Shown piece after piece: positions 21,067 to 28,599 of a stretch of DNA of 31,655 nucleotides (positions within the stretch are counted from its first letter, which is position 1; each line of letters opens with the position of its first letter). This stretch comes from JBHHYS01 sp046757645. Lineage in GTDB: Bacteria > Acidobacteriota > Terriglobia > Acidiferrales > 2-02-FULL-67-57. The notes beneath the pieces were generated by a model that had not been told where the DNA came from, did not search any database, and was given only the letters and a program-made list of their open reading frames with translations. The stretch spans positions 1 through 31,655 of the forward strand of contig JBHHYS010000022.1 in the NCBI GenBank assembly GCA_046757645.1, given 5' to 3'. The position numbers and the translations under genes were made by a program.

Positions 21067-22599
21067 TCAGGAGGTGGGCGCGATCGGTTGGGGGCTCGGC
21101 CCGGATGGGGGTACGGCGGCAGAGTGCGCCATCCGCCGAGGGAAGCGAAACACCACCAAGCTCAAGGCAAACAGGACCAAGAAGGCCTTGACCGTACCCG
21201 CCAACTTGAACGCCACATCCGTCTCGTGTTGCATGAGGTTGTAGAAGAGAAAGACATAGAAAAACAGGGAATAGTCGGAGCGGGGGCGGGCGTAGCGTTC
21301 ATAGAGCCAGCGGAAGAGGACGCCGGTGAGGAACATTCCCCCCAGCAGGGAGGGGAGGCCGAATTGGAGGTGGAGGTCGCCGGGGTAGGTCACGGCCACG
21401 GAACTATACACGTGGGGGTCCTGCCCCCAGACGTTGACCGCGAACCAGTAGCCCTTGTCGGCCAGCGGCTTGCTGGCCCAGAGAAAGCGGGGCACAAAAA
21501 CCAACGCGGGCAACATCCATAGATAGCGGCCGTACCAATAGGCGCCCGTGGTGTCCAGGTACTTGAGCAGCAGCGCGTAGTTCTGGACGAGGCTGGTGCG
21601 AGCCAGGGTAGCCCGATAACCGCTTGCCAGGTAGAGTTCGGGGTCGTCGAATCGAAAGGGCAACTCGCGCAGCATCACCGGGACGCTGGCCACCATGTCC
21701 AGCGGGCTACGGATTTGAATCATCCCGCTGACCACCAGGTCGCGATAGACCTGATTGAGGGGATAAAGGAGGATGATGAGGGCGAGGGTGAGCAGCAAGG
21801 CGCGCAGCGGCAGACGCCCCCTCTTATAAGTGTAGACCATAATCACCAGCAAGAGAGGGAGGATGAAGTTCGCCTTCATCCCGGAAAAAAAGCCCCACGC
21901 GGCTTCCGAGCCCAGCAAGGCATAAGCGAGCAGCCGGCGGCGCGCGTCGCGGGGGTGGCTGAAGTAGTCCAGCCAGGCCAGTACGAGTGCATAGCCGCAG
22001 AAGAGCTCGATCATGATGAGCAGCTGGGCGGGGGCCAGAGAAGCAAAATAGCTTTCGCGCTTCATCAGATAGCTGTACCAGCCGGCGTGCACCATGTAGA
22101 GCCGGGTGGCCAATCCGATCAGGTAGAGGCTCACCCCCATGAAGGGACGGATGACCAAGGTGGCGCGCAGCCGCTCCCGCACCGGGCGATGAAGGAGTTG
22201 GTGAAGTTTGAGACCCAGGTTGCTGTAGTAGCCGGCCCAGAGGGCGAGGACTCCCAGCATCACAAAGAACAGCGCCCGATACACCCATCCCCGGTCGGCT
22301 TGCAGGAAGGGGTGAAGCGACATGGGGTCGAGCATGGAGCGAATGCCGGCGTAGCCAAAGGTAATCAGGTAGAGGAAGCCGGCGAACACCCCGGGTTCAA
22401 ACCAGTCGAGCTGCCCGTGCAACCACCGGCGGAGAACCAGCCCGGCAACCAGTGCGGTGAAGAGCAAGAGGAGTCCCAGGTAAGCGGCCAGCTCGACCGA
22501 CGGCTGCCACCACAGCAGGGGGACGCCGAAAAGCGCCAAGCCCAAGAAGCCGACGGCCAAGATCAGGGCCAGATTGGCCGAGGTGCGATGCACGCGCAT
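21067..22599 (-). CDS. wzy: O-antigen/oligosaccharide repeat-unit polymerase (Wzy-like)
   Basis: This 510-residue protein is strongly hydrophobic with about 11-12 predicted membrane segments, for example ALILAVGFLGLALFGVPLL, AAYLGLLLLFTALVAGLVL, FFVMLGVLALWAGYY and LPLRALLLTLALIILLYPL. A long loop falls near residues 280-400 and the family resembles O-antigen polysaccharide polymerase (OAPS/Wzy type). Polymerases of this kind join repeat units on the periplasmic side of the inner membrane. Sequence conservation is low across the family, so the call rests on topology and context: it sits between glycosyltransferases and in one operon with a flippase. Six bases separate it from the upstream GT2. 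Confidence 0.82.
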   Translation of the reverse strand: MRVHRTSANLALILAVGFLGLALFGVPLLWWQPSVELAAYLGLLLLFTALVAGLVLRRWLHGQLDWFEPGVFAGFLYLITFGYAGIRSMLDPMSLHPFLQADRGWVYRALFFVMLGVLALWAGYYSNLGLKLHQLLHRPVRERLRATLVIRPFMGVSLYLIGLATRLYMVHAGWYSYLMKRESYFASLAPAQLLIMIELFCGYALVLAWLDYFSHPRDARRRLLAYALLGSEAAWGFFSGMKANFILPLLLVIMVYTYKRGRLPLRALLLTLALIILLYPLNQVYRDLVVSGMIQIRSPLDMVASVPVMLRELPFRFDDPELYLASGYRATLARTSLVQNYALLLKYLDTTGAYWYGRYLWMLPALVFVPRFLWASKPLADKGYWFAVNVWGQDPHVYSSVAVTYPGDLHLQFGLPSLLGGMFLTGVLFRWLYERYARPRSDYSLFFYVFLFYNLMQHETDVAFKLAGTVKAFLVLFALSLVVFRFPRRMAHSAAVPPSGPSPQPIAPTS

Positions 22600-22605
22600 A
22601 GAATC

Positions 22606-23562
22606 CTACTCGACGCTGGAGACCATCGGCACCCCGCCCCGGGATTCCCGCCCGGCGGGGATGGCGGGGTGCATGGGGGCGAAGCCGTCACGGAGGCCAC
22701 GCAGCAGGGGTCCGAGCAGATGAGCTTCGCCTTTGAGCAAACGACCGACCAGCATCTTGGGGCAAAAGTACAGGGAGAAAAGGAGCAGGAAGAGGAGGTA
22801 CTGGCCGGACGAGCTGTATCGACGCAGCAACCAGAGGCGGTTGCGGAGGCCGTAGTAGGTATAGAGCGGGGGCCGGGAGCGTAAGGTGGCCGAACCTTTG
22901 TGAAGGATTTTCGATCCGGGAACATAGCCAACCCCCCAGCCCGCCTGCTGGGCGCGCAGGCACCAGTCGACTTCCTCCCCCAGCAGAAAAAACGATTCGT
23001 CCAGCAAGCCAATAGCCTCGACCATCTCGGCCCGCGCCAAGAAAGCACAGCCGCTGATGAAATCCGCCGGCTTCGGTCGATGGCATTGGCCCGGCTCGAC
23101 TTCCCCCGGGCAATCGGTGCGCACAATGCCGGTATAGCGGTTGAAATAGGAGCCGGTGGATTGAATGATGCGCGGGTCGTGGTAGGAACACTGCAAGCCG
23201 CCGACAATGCCGAGCGAGGGGTCGGCCTGCAGGGCCGCGACCAGGGGCTCGAGAAAGTCTGGTTCCACCACAACATCGTTATTGACGACGCCGAGGTAAT
23301 CGGCTCCCCCTTGTAGCCCGCGGCGGAGGCCGCAGTTGTTGCCCCCGGCATAGCCCCGGTTGGCGCCGGTTTGCAGAATTTCAAGCTGGGGAAAACGGGT
23401 GCGGAGAATCTGCTCGGAGTTGTCCGTGGAGCCGTTATCCACCAGCAGGACCCAGGAGCGGGGATAGGTGATCCGGCCGAGCGATTCCAGGCACTCCACG
23501 CTATCCCGCCAGTTGTTCCAGTTCAGGACGACGATGGCAACCAAAGGTGTTTTCCCCGACAC
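22606..23562 (-). CDS. Glycosyltransferase family 2 (rhamnosyltransferase-like)
   Basis: A 318-residue GT-A enzyme of the WbbL-like group. It opens PLVAIVVLNWNNWRDSVECLESLGRITYPRSWVLLVDNGSTDNSEQILR, then NRGYAGGNNCGLRRGLQGGADYLGVVNNDVVVEPDFLEPLV (NND metal-binding equivalent of DXD), FISGCAFLARAEMVEAIGLLDESFFLLGEEVDWCLRAQQAGW, and a C-terminal hydrophobic stretch SGQYLLFLLLFSLYFCPKML. Related enzymes transfer rhamnose. ATG start; the start lies three bases from the end of the methyltransferase upstream. Complete. Confidence 0.92.
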   Translation of the reverse strand: MSGKTPLVAIVVLNWNNWRDSVECLESLGRITYPRSWVLLVDNGSTDNSEQILRTRFPQLEILQTGANRGYAGGNNCGLRRGLQGGADYLGVVNNDVVVEPDFLEPLVAALQADPSLGIVGGLQCSYHDPRIIQSTGSYFNRYTGIVRTDCPGEVEPGQCHRPKPADFISGCAFLARAEMVEAIGLLDESFFLLGEEVDWCLRAQQAGWGVGYVPGSKILHKGSATLRSRPPLYTYYGLRNRLWLLRRYSSSGQYLLFLLLFSLYFCPKMLVGRLLKGEAHLLGPLLRGLRDGFAPMHPAIPAGRESRGGVPMVSSVE

Positions 23563-23565
23563 AGT

Positions 23566-24168
23566 TCACCCTGGGGGTGCGGCGGCGGCCTTTTCGGCTC
23601 GCAGTTCGATGTAGAGTTCGTCGAAGGGCACCCACCGGCAGAGGAATCGCTCCGCGTGCCTTTGCCGCCGACGGCTGCGGTTGGCCCAGCCCTCCAGGGC
23701 ACGCCCCGCGTAATAGTACAGGCGGTGGCGCAGCTTGTGGCCGGGTTCGTGCACGCCCCCCAAATTGAAATGGAGTCGGATGGAGTCGATACGAAAACGA
23801 GCCCGCAGGTAGTGGGAATTGCTCTCCGGCAAGAAGTACTCAAAGCTGGAGCTGGTGAAGGTGCGCTTGTGGGTCGGATCCGACCAGGAGGTCAGTCCGG
23901 AGGAAAAGTGTGGCGTCCAGATCCTCACTCGGGCCTGGGGCTGGCAGACGCGCCAGATTTCCTGCAGGGCGGCGGGGAAGTCGTCGAGGTGTTCGAGAAC
24001 ATGGCAGGCCAGGATTTCGTCGGCGGCGCTGTCGGCGAAGGGCAGGCCGGCATTGAGGTCGCAGACCACATCGACGCCCCGGAGGGGAAAACGGTCCACC
24101 CCGATGGCCCCGGGGGTTTTACGGCGGCCGCAGCCGAGATCGAGAACGATGGCCGGGCGTGATCCCAT
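23566..24168 (-). CDS. Class I SAM-dependent methyltransferase
   Basis: A 200-residue Methyltransf_11-type protein. Motif I is AIVLDLGCGRRKTPGAIGVDRFP, the post-I region is DLNAGLPFADSAADEILACHVLEHLDDFPAALQEIWRVCQPQARVRIWTPHFS, and a variable C-terminal part follows. The acceptor is unknown but the second-strand region GVDRFPLRGVDVVCDLNAGLPF is typical of small methyltransferases in sugar gene clusters. Its ATG at 24168 abuts the TAG of the GT4 gene (24169-24171), leaving no gap, so it is likely translationally linked. Confidence 0.87.
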   Translation of the reverse strand: MGSRPAIVLDLGCGRRKTPGAIGVDRFPLRGVDVVCDLNAGLPFADSAADEILACHVLEHLDDFPAALQEIWRVCQPQARVRIWTPHFSSGLTSWSDPTHKRTFTSSSFEYFLPESNSHYLRARFRIDSIRLHFNLGGVHEPGHKLRHRLYYYAGRALEGWANRSRRRQRHAERFLCRWVPFDELYIELRAEKAAAAPPG

Positions 24169-25356
24169 CTAAGTCGGCCGCGGCGCCAGGGCGCTGCAGA
24201 GTGCTTCCACGAATGCCCCGTAATTATACGGCGCAATCAGAGCCCGAGCCCGCTCACTCATCTGGCGGCGCCGGGCCGGATCCTCAATCAAGCGCTGCAG
24301 ACGCTCCCTCAGCGCCGCGATATCGCCCACAGGATAGACGAAACCATTCTCCCCGTCGCGCACGATGTCGCCCGGGCCCCAGAGCGGCACCCGGTCACTG
24401 ATCACCACCGGCAGGCCATAGGCGAGCGCCTCCACCACAACCAAACCCCGGGGTTCGATTTCGGAGGGAAGCACCAGGATGTCCGCCACCACGTAATACG
24501 GCGGCAGGGCGGAGAGATTTTGAAAGCCAGCGAAGCGCACCCGGGGGCCCAAGGGCTGCGCTTGGCGGTGGAGCGCGCCCGCTCGCTCGCCCTCCCCCAC
24601 CATCAAGACAACCGTACGGCTATCCGGCAGGCGGGCGCAGGCTTGGAGAAGATCACCGGGGCGCTTTCGGGCAATGAGCTTGCCGGCAAAAAGGACGACG
24701 ATGGCGTCTTGGGGCAAGCCGAGTTGACGCCGCAGCGCGGCGCGTTGCGGAAAGAGCCGGGCGCGGCAGGCGTCAATCTCGTCCAGGTCAACCGTCAGCG
24801 GGGCGGGATAGAGGCGCTGCGAAGGCAGGCCGTAGTGTTCATAGAAGCGGGCGTTCATCCACCCGGGAGTGAGGGCGGCGCGGGCGTGGGCGAAAAGCCA
24901 GCGCAGAGCGAACTGGCGCAACAGTTCGCGCCCCAGGGGCCGAGGATGGAGCAGCGCCGAATCCCCGAAGAGTAAATAGGGGGTGCGGGTGAAGCGCGCC
25001 GCCAGGAAGGCCAGCCAGTGGGTAGCGTGGGCCCACCCGAAGCTCAGCAGAGCGTCGTAGCGCCCGCGACGCAGTTCGTTACAAATCGCCGGATTGATGA
25101 GGCCGAAGAATCCCCGCGGAGGTTCCCGCCGGCGCAGGTTGGGGAAAAAGCGGTGCGGGTAGCCGCTGCGCAGATCCTGGTCCCATTCAAAGCGGAGGCC
25201 GAAGCCGGGGTCTTCGCCGGGGCCCGGCTCGGCCCCGTAGCAGTAAAAAACCGTGGGCTCCAAGCGCGGGTCAGCGGCCAGGCGGCGAAACAGCGGGGCA
25301 TTGTACTGGATGGGGTGGGTGGTGAGGATGGCGAGGCGGTAGGGACGCTCAGACAT
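24169..25356 (-). CDS. Glycosyltransferase family 4
   Basis: A 395-residue GT-B enzyme. The N-terminal domain starts MSERPYRLAILTTHPIQYNAPLFRRLAADPRLEPTVFYC, a pattern recurrent in GT4 proteins of polysaccharide loci. The donor-binding domain has VLFAGKLIARKRPGDLLQACARL, VVLMVGEGERAGALHRQA, and VADILVLPSEIEPRGLVVVEALAYGLPVVISDRVPLWGPGDIV, with the E-P-R-G-L-V-V-V-E motif in place of the canonical E-x7-E. Sugar unknown. The earlier in-frame extension has no family similarity and overlaps the upstream methyltransferase; the ATG at 25356 is chosen for homology, giving an 8-base overlap. Confidence 0.9.
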   Translation of the reverse strand: MSERPYRLAILTTHPIQYNAPLFRRLAADPRLEPTVFYCYGAEPGPGEDPGFGLRFEWDQDLRSGYPHRFFPNLRRREPPRGFFGLINPAICNELRRGRYDALLSFGWAHATHWLAFLAARFTRTPYLLFGDSALLHPRPLGRELLRQFALRWLFAHARAALTPGWMNARFYEHYGLPSQRLYPAPLTVDLDEIDACRARLFPQRAALRRQLGLPQDAIVVLFAGKLIARKRPGDLLQACARLPDSRTVVLMVGEGERAGALHRQAQPLGPRVRFAGFQNLSALPPYYVVADILVLPSEIEPRGLVVVEALAYGLPVVISDRVPLWGPGDIVRDGENGFVYPVGDIAALRERLQRLIEDPARRRQMSERARALIAPYNYGAFVEALCSALAPRPT

Positions 25357-26170
25357 CGACCGTCGGTTTACGCACGACCACGGGTAGGTGTCGCACGGTA
25401 AATCGCCGCCAGAATCCCGGCGCGCTGACGATATCGTAGCCGCGGGAAAGGAAAAACAGAATCGCCCGGTGCGGGTCCATGGAGACAAAGGCGTCGGAGT
25501 CGCTGGTGATGTGCTGGTTGAGGTTGGGTTGCAGGCGACGATAGCGAAAAGGAAGAGGCCGGTGCCGCGCCCGCCACTCGAGTTCGCTCCACAACCGCTG
25601 CGGGAAAATGCCGACGGCCCGGAAGAGGAGATGATTGCGAAGCGGGAGGGTCAACTTTTCCACGCGATCGCGCCACCGTAATTCGCGGAAGGAGCGGACG
25701 TGGAGTCCGCGGGCCGCCCAGGGCCGACAAAACCAAGCCGGAGCCAAGTAGAGCAGGCCACCGGGGCGGAGCACGCGGGCGATCTCTTCGAGGCACCGCT
25801 CCGGACGGGGCACATGCTCCAGGGCGGCCACGCTCACCACCATGCCCACCGCGGCCGAGCGCAGGGGAAGCTCTTCCATACTTGCCTGCACGCGGGGTGT
25901 GGTGGGCGAGAAAAACTTTTGCAAGGCGCGCCGGGAGAGGTCGAGCCCCACATAGCGCGGATGGATGCCCTCCAGGGCGCCCTGACCGCAGCCCAATTCC
26001 ACCAGGCGGTCGGCGGGGGCGAGGTAATGGTCGATCAGCACTTGGATCTGGGCACGAAGTTCGGGCAGTGCCGCCCGACCCCAGCGGCTGGCCTCCCCGC
26101 CGTCGTAGAACTCCCGGATGCGATTCCGCTCCGCCGTGCTGATGAGGTCGAGAGGCGGTGCCGTTTTCAC
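25349..26170 (-). CDS. Class I SAM-dependent methyltransferase
   Basis: A 273-residue protein. An N-terminal helical region (STAERNRIREFYDGGEASRWGRAALPELRAQIQVLIDHYL) is followed by the SAM-binding core: DRLVELGCGQGALEGIHPRYVGLDLSRRALQKF, MEELPLRSAAVGMVVSVAALEHVPRPERCLEEIARVLRPGGLLYLAPAW. The C-terminal 90 residues are specific to this protein. GTG start at 26170, five bases after the stop of the flippase gene; the end overlaps the GT4 start by 8 bases. Third methyltransferase of the operon; likely sugar O-methylation or a related modification. Confidence 0.87.
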   Translation of the reverse strand: MKTAPPLDLISTAERNRIREFYDGGEASRWGRAALPELRAQIQVLIDHYLAPADRLVELGCGQGALEGIHPRYVGLDLSRRALQKFFSPTTPRVQASMEELPLRSAAVGMVVSVAALEHVPRPERCLEEIARVLRPGGLLYLAPAWFCRPWAARGLHVRSFRELRWRDRVEKLTLPLRNHLLFRAVGIFPQRLWSELEWRARHRPLPFRYRRLQPNLNQHITSDSDAFVSMDPHRAILFFLSRGYDIVSAPGFWRRFTVRHLPVVVRKPTVDV

Positions 26171-26175
26171 TGTTC

Positions 26176-27486
26176 TTAGGCTTGCGAGTCCTGCGCGGGC
26201 GGGGCGAGCGCGGCGTCAGAGGGCAGGCCCGAGTCTGCGGCGCCAGCCCGCAACAATTCCCCCAGCGAGAAGCCCGCGCGGCTATGAACATACCACAGAA
26301 GAAAGAGAAAGCTGGCGGTGTAGGCACCCAGGGAGGCGAAGGCGGCCCCGAGAAAGCCGAAGCCGGGCAAGAGCAGGTAGAGGAGAACAATGGTTACGCC
26401 GTTGCCGACCAGCTCGGCGTAAGCCGGGACCAAGGGGTGATTCAGGGCGCGGAGGGAGTCGTAGAGCACGTGCGCCAAGCCCCAGGGAACCATGGCCACC
26501 ACCAGGATGCGGCAGGCAGCGGTGGCGGGCGTGAACGCCTGGCCAAAGAAGAACGGCAGCAGATAAGGCACCAAGAGAAACAACAGAGCTGCTCCGGCGG
26601 CGAGCAGAAGCACCACGGTGCGAAAGGAGTGGCGAATGACAGCGCGGGCTGCCGCCGGCGATTCACGCGCGGCTGCCGGCAGGGTAACCATACTGATAGC
26701 GCTGGGAAGGACGGCCAACGGCGACGCCAGGGTAACGGCGACGACATAGAGGCCCAGCGCCTCCGGGGCCAGCCAAACGCTCATCACCAATTGGTCCAGG
26801 CGCAGGTTCAGGTAGGTGGTCATCGCCCCCAACTGGGTTTTGGCGCCGTAGCTGAGCAAAGGCTTGAAGAGGGCGGGGTCCCAGGCGAGGCGAGGGTGAA
26901 AGCGGCGGCGCACCCAGTAGGCATTCAGCCCAGTGGCGGCGGCGTAGCCGGCCAGTTGCCCGGCGATGATTAGGGCAAGGTTCGGACGCTCGAGCAGAAA
27001 GACCACCGCGAGCAGCAGCGTATACCAGGCAGCCAAGAACATCCGGGAGAAATTGAAGGCGCCCAGGTGCAATCCCCCCTGCAAAAGATTGAGCAAATAG
27101 CCGGAGAAGAAGGCCAGCGGAATGTAGAGCAGAAAGAGTTGGGCCAAGTGCAGAATCAGGGGCCGGTGCGGGGCGAGCAGGCGGGGGAGCAAGAAATAGC
27201 CCACGGCCAGCAGGAACAGGCTCTGGGCGGCGGCGACGCTGAGCAAGGCGGTGAAGAGGGCATTGCGGCGGGCAGGCTCCCGGGCGGCAAAGAAGGTGAT
27301 GGCCTGGTTCATTCCCAGGGCACCGAGCATGGCGAGCGCCATCGGCCAAAGAGTAATGATGGCCAGTTCGCCGCGGCCGACCGGGCCGAGCAGCCGCGCC
27401 GCCAGGACGCCGCTGATAGTGCCCAGGAGGAGGATGGCGAGGTTGGCGCACAGGGTGGAAAGGTAGTGGCGAGCGAGGCCGAGCAT
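26176..27486 (-). CDS. wzx: Oligosaccharide flippase / lipid-linked repeat-unit translocase (Wzx/MOP type)
   Basis: A 436-residue integral membrane protein with about 12 membrane segments. It opens MLGLARHYLSTLCANLAILLLGTISGVLAARLLGPVGRGELAII, matching the family start in which the ARxLGPxGxG motif follows helix 1. The pattern continues with paired helices such as SLFLLAVGYFLLPRLL and LFLLYIPLAFFSGYLL. The MOP superfamily flips undecaprenyl-linked sugar units from the cytoplasmic to the periplasmic side, for polymerisation by Wzy. The start is placed at MLGL; an in-frame extension of 333 codons overlaps the divergent gene at 27733 and is not real. First gene of the long minus-strand operon. 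Confidence 0.9.
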   Translation of the reverse strand: MLGLARHYLSTLCANLAILLLGTISGVLAARLLGPVGRGELAIITLWPMALAMLGALGMNQAITFFAAREPARRNALFTALLSVAAAQSLFLLAVGYFLLPRLLAPHRPLILHLAQLFLLYIPLAFFSGYLLNLLQGGLHLGAFNFSRMFLAAWYTLLLAVVFLLERPNLALIIAGQLAGYAAATGLNAYWVRRRFHPRLAWDPALFKPLLSYGAKTQLGAMTTYLNLRLDQLVMSVWLAPEALGLYVVAVTLASPLAVLPSAISMVTLPAAARESPAAARAVIRHSFRTVVLLLAAGAALLFLLVPYLLPFFFGQAFTPATAACRILVVAMVPWGLAHVLYDSLRALNHPLVPAYAELVGNGVTIVLLYLLLPGFGFLGAAFASLGAYTASFLFLLWYVHSRAGFSLGELLRAGAADSGLPSDAALAPPAQDSQA

Positions 27487-27732
27487 CCGCGAGGACGGTA
27501 GCCCAAGGTTCGCAGAGAAATCAAGGCGGGCGACGCAACTCAGCGGGCGACCACGCGACTTCCCCCGGCAGTGCCACTCGCAGGGCACAAGGGGGACCCC
27601 GGCGGACAAATTATCTACCGCGTAGACAACTAATGCGGATTGAATCATAATCAAAGGGAGTGGCAGTTTATCCAAACTGCCGGGGCGCTCGCCTCCGAGG
27701 CGGGCCGCACCCTTGGAGGAGAGCAAAAACCG
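27487..27732. other. Divergent intergenic region between flippase and coiled-coil protein genes
   Basis: About 245 bases that must hold the promoter of the minus-strand polysaccharide operon and that of the plus-strand gene. A plus-strand promoter is clear (27623-27651). On the minus strand TAGATAAT occurs near 27609-27616, but I see no -35 box at the right distance. Confidence 0.5.
27623..27651 (+). promoter_or_regulatory. Sigma-70-type promoter for the coiled-coil membrane protein
   Basis: TAGACA (27623-27628) and CATAAT (27646-27651) are separated by exactly 17 bases. Transcription would begin near 27658, leaving a leader of about 75 bases. A small hairpin CTAC-CGC-GTAG (27615-27625) overlaps the -35 box. 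Confidence 0.6.
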
Positions 27733-28572
27733 ATGAGCACAACCCCCCAACCCCCCACCGAACAAGCCGAAGGCCCGCCAGCCAGCACTCGGACCCCGCG
27801 CTGGCTGTTTGTGCTGCTGGTGGTTTTCGGGTTGCTGTTGGTCTATACGGCTTACGCGCAGTACAGCATCCGAGCGGAGTTGACCGCGCAACTCCGGGAG
27901 GCGAACGACCAATTGAGCCAGTTGGAATCTCGCAGCGCCACCCTGGAGGACAACTACGCCAACCTCAAGGCGCAGTTGGACGTTACCAGCGAGCGTCTGG
28001 GGCTGACCCGGAAAGAGGTGACCCGCGCCCGCGCCCTGGCCCGGCGGATCAAAGAAGAGCAGCGGCGGGCGGCCGAGCAGCTCACCGGCCAGATCAAGGA
28101 ACAGCAGGCCCAACTCGGCTCCCTCACCGGGGAGGTCAGCGAGGTGAAAGGGGATGTGGCCGTTACCCGCCAGCAAATCGAGGAAACCCAGACGCAACTG
28201 CAAAGCACCATCGGCGACCTCGGCCTGCAAAGCGGGCTGATCGCCCGCAACCGCGACGAGTTGGAAGAGCTCCGGCAGCGCGGCGCACGTGACTACTTCG
28301 ACTTTGACATCCGCAAGTCGAAGAAGTACACCCGCGTGGGCCTGATCTCCATCCGCCTCAACAAGACCGACACCAAGCGCCAGAAGTACACCATGACTGT
28401 GCTGGCCAACGACAAGCGCATCGAGAAGAAGGACAAGACCCTGCTGGAGCCGGTGCAGTTCTACATGCAGGGGACCCGGCGCCACCTGCTGGAGATCGTC
28501 GTCTTTGAGGTGGGCAGGAAGCGCATCGCCGGCTACCTGAGCGTTCCCAAACAGGCGGCGGCGCGCCGCTAG
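27733..28572 (+). CDS. Membrane-anchored coiled-coil protein, unknown function
   Basis: A 279-residue protein. After a Pro/Thr-rich cytoplasmic N-terminus (1-22), one TM helix (about 24-42, WLFVLLVVFGLLLVYTAY) precedes a long Gln/Glu/Arg-rich coiled coil (about 45-190) with heptad-like spacing of Leu. A beta-rich C-terminal domain (about 195-275) contains FDFDIRKSKKYTRVGLISIRLNKTDTKRQKYTMTVL. The coiled coil probably extends into the periplasm. I do not recognise a named family; conserved domain calls are likely to be limited to the coiled coil. ATG at 27733 is chosen for the TM position and a GGAGGA sequence upstream; an earlier ATG at 27640 would add 31 residues. Not obviously part of the polysaccharide operon. 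Confidence 0.82.
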   Translation: MSTTPQPPTEQAEGPPASTRTPRWLFVLLVVFGLLLVYTAYAQYSIRAELTAQLREANDQLSQLESRSATLEDNYANLKAQLDVTSERLGLTRKEVTRARALARRIKEEQRRAAEQLTGQIKEQQAQLGSLTGEVSEVKGDVAVTRQQIEETQTQLQSTIGDLGLQSGLIARNRDELEELRQRGARDYFDFDIRKSKKYTRVGLISIRLNKTDTKRQKYTMTVLANDKRIEKKDKTLLEPVQFYMQGTRRHLLEIVVFEVGRKRIAGYLSVPKQAAARR

Positions 28573-28586
28573 AAACGACTCCGGGC

Positions 28587-28599
28587 GGAGCGCGGCTCC
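28587..28599. repeat. Small hairpin at the convergent ends of the coiled-coil and Lon genes
   Basis: GGAGC-GCG-GCTCC lies between two converging genes and touches the Lon stop codon. No U tract is present. It could be a small REP-like unit or a weak termination structure. Confidence 0.35.

Noticed and set aside
27487..28485. In-frame N-terminal extension of the flippase gene
   Set aside because: It is antisense to the plus-strand coiled-coil gene, which has its own promoter, and its sequence has no resemblance to the flippase family.
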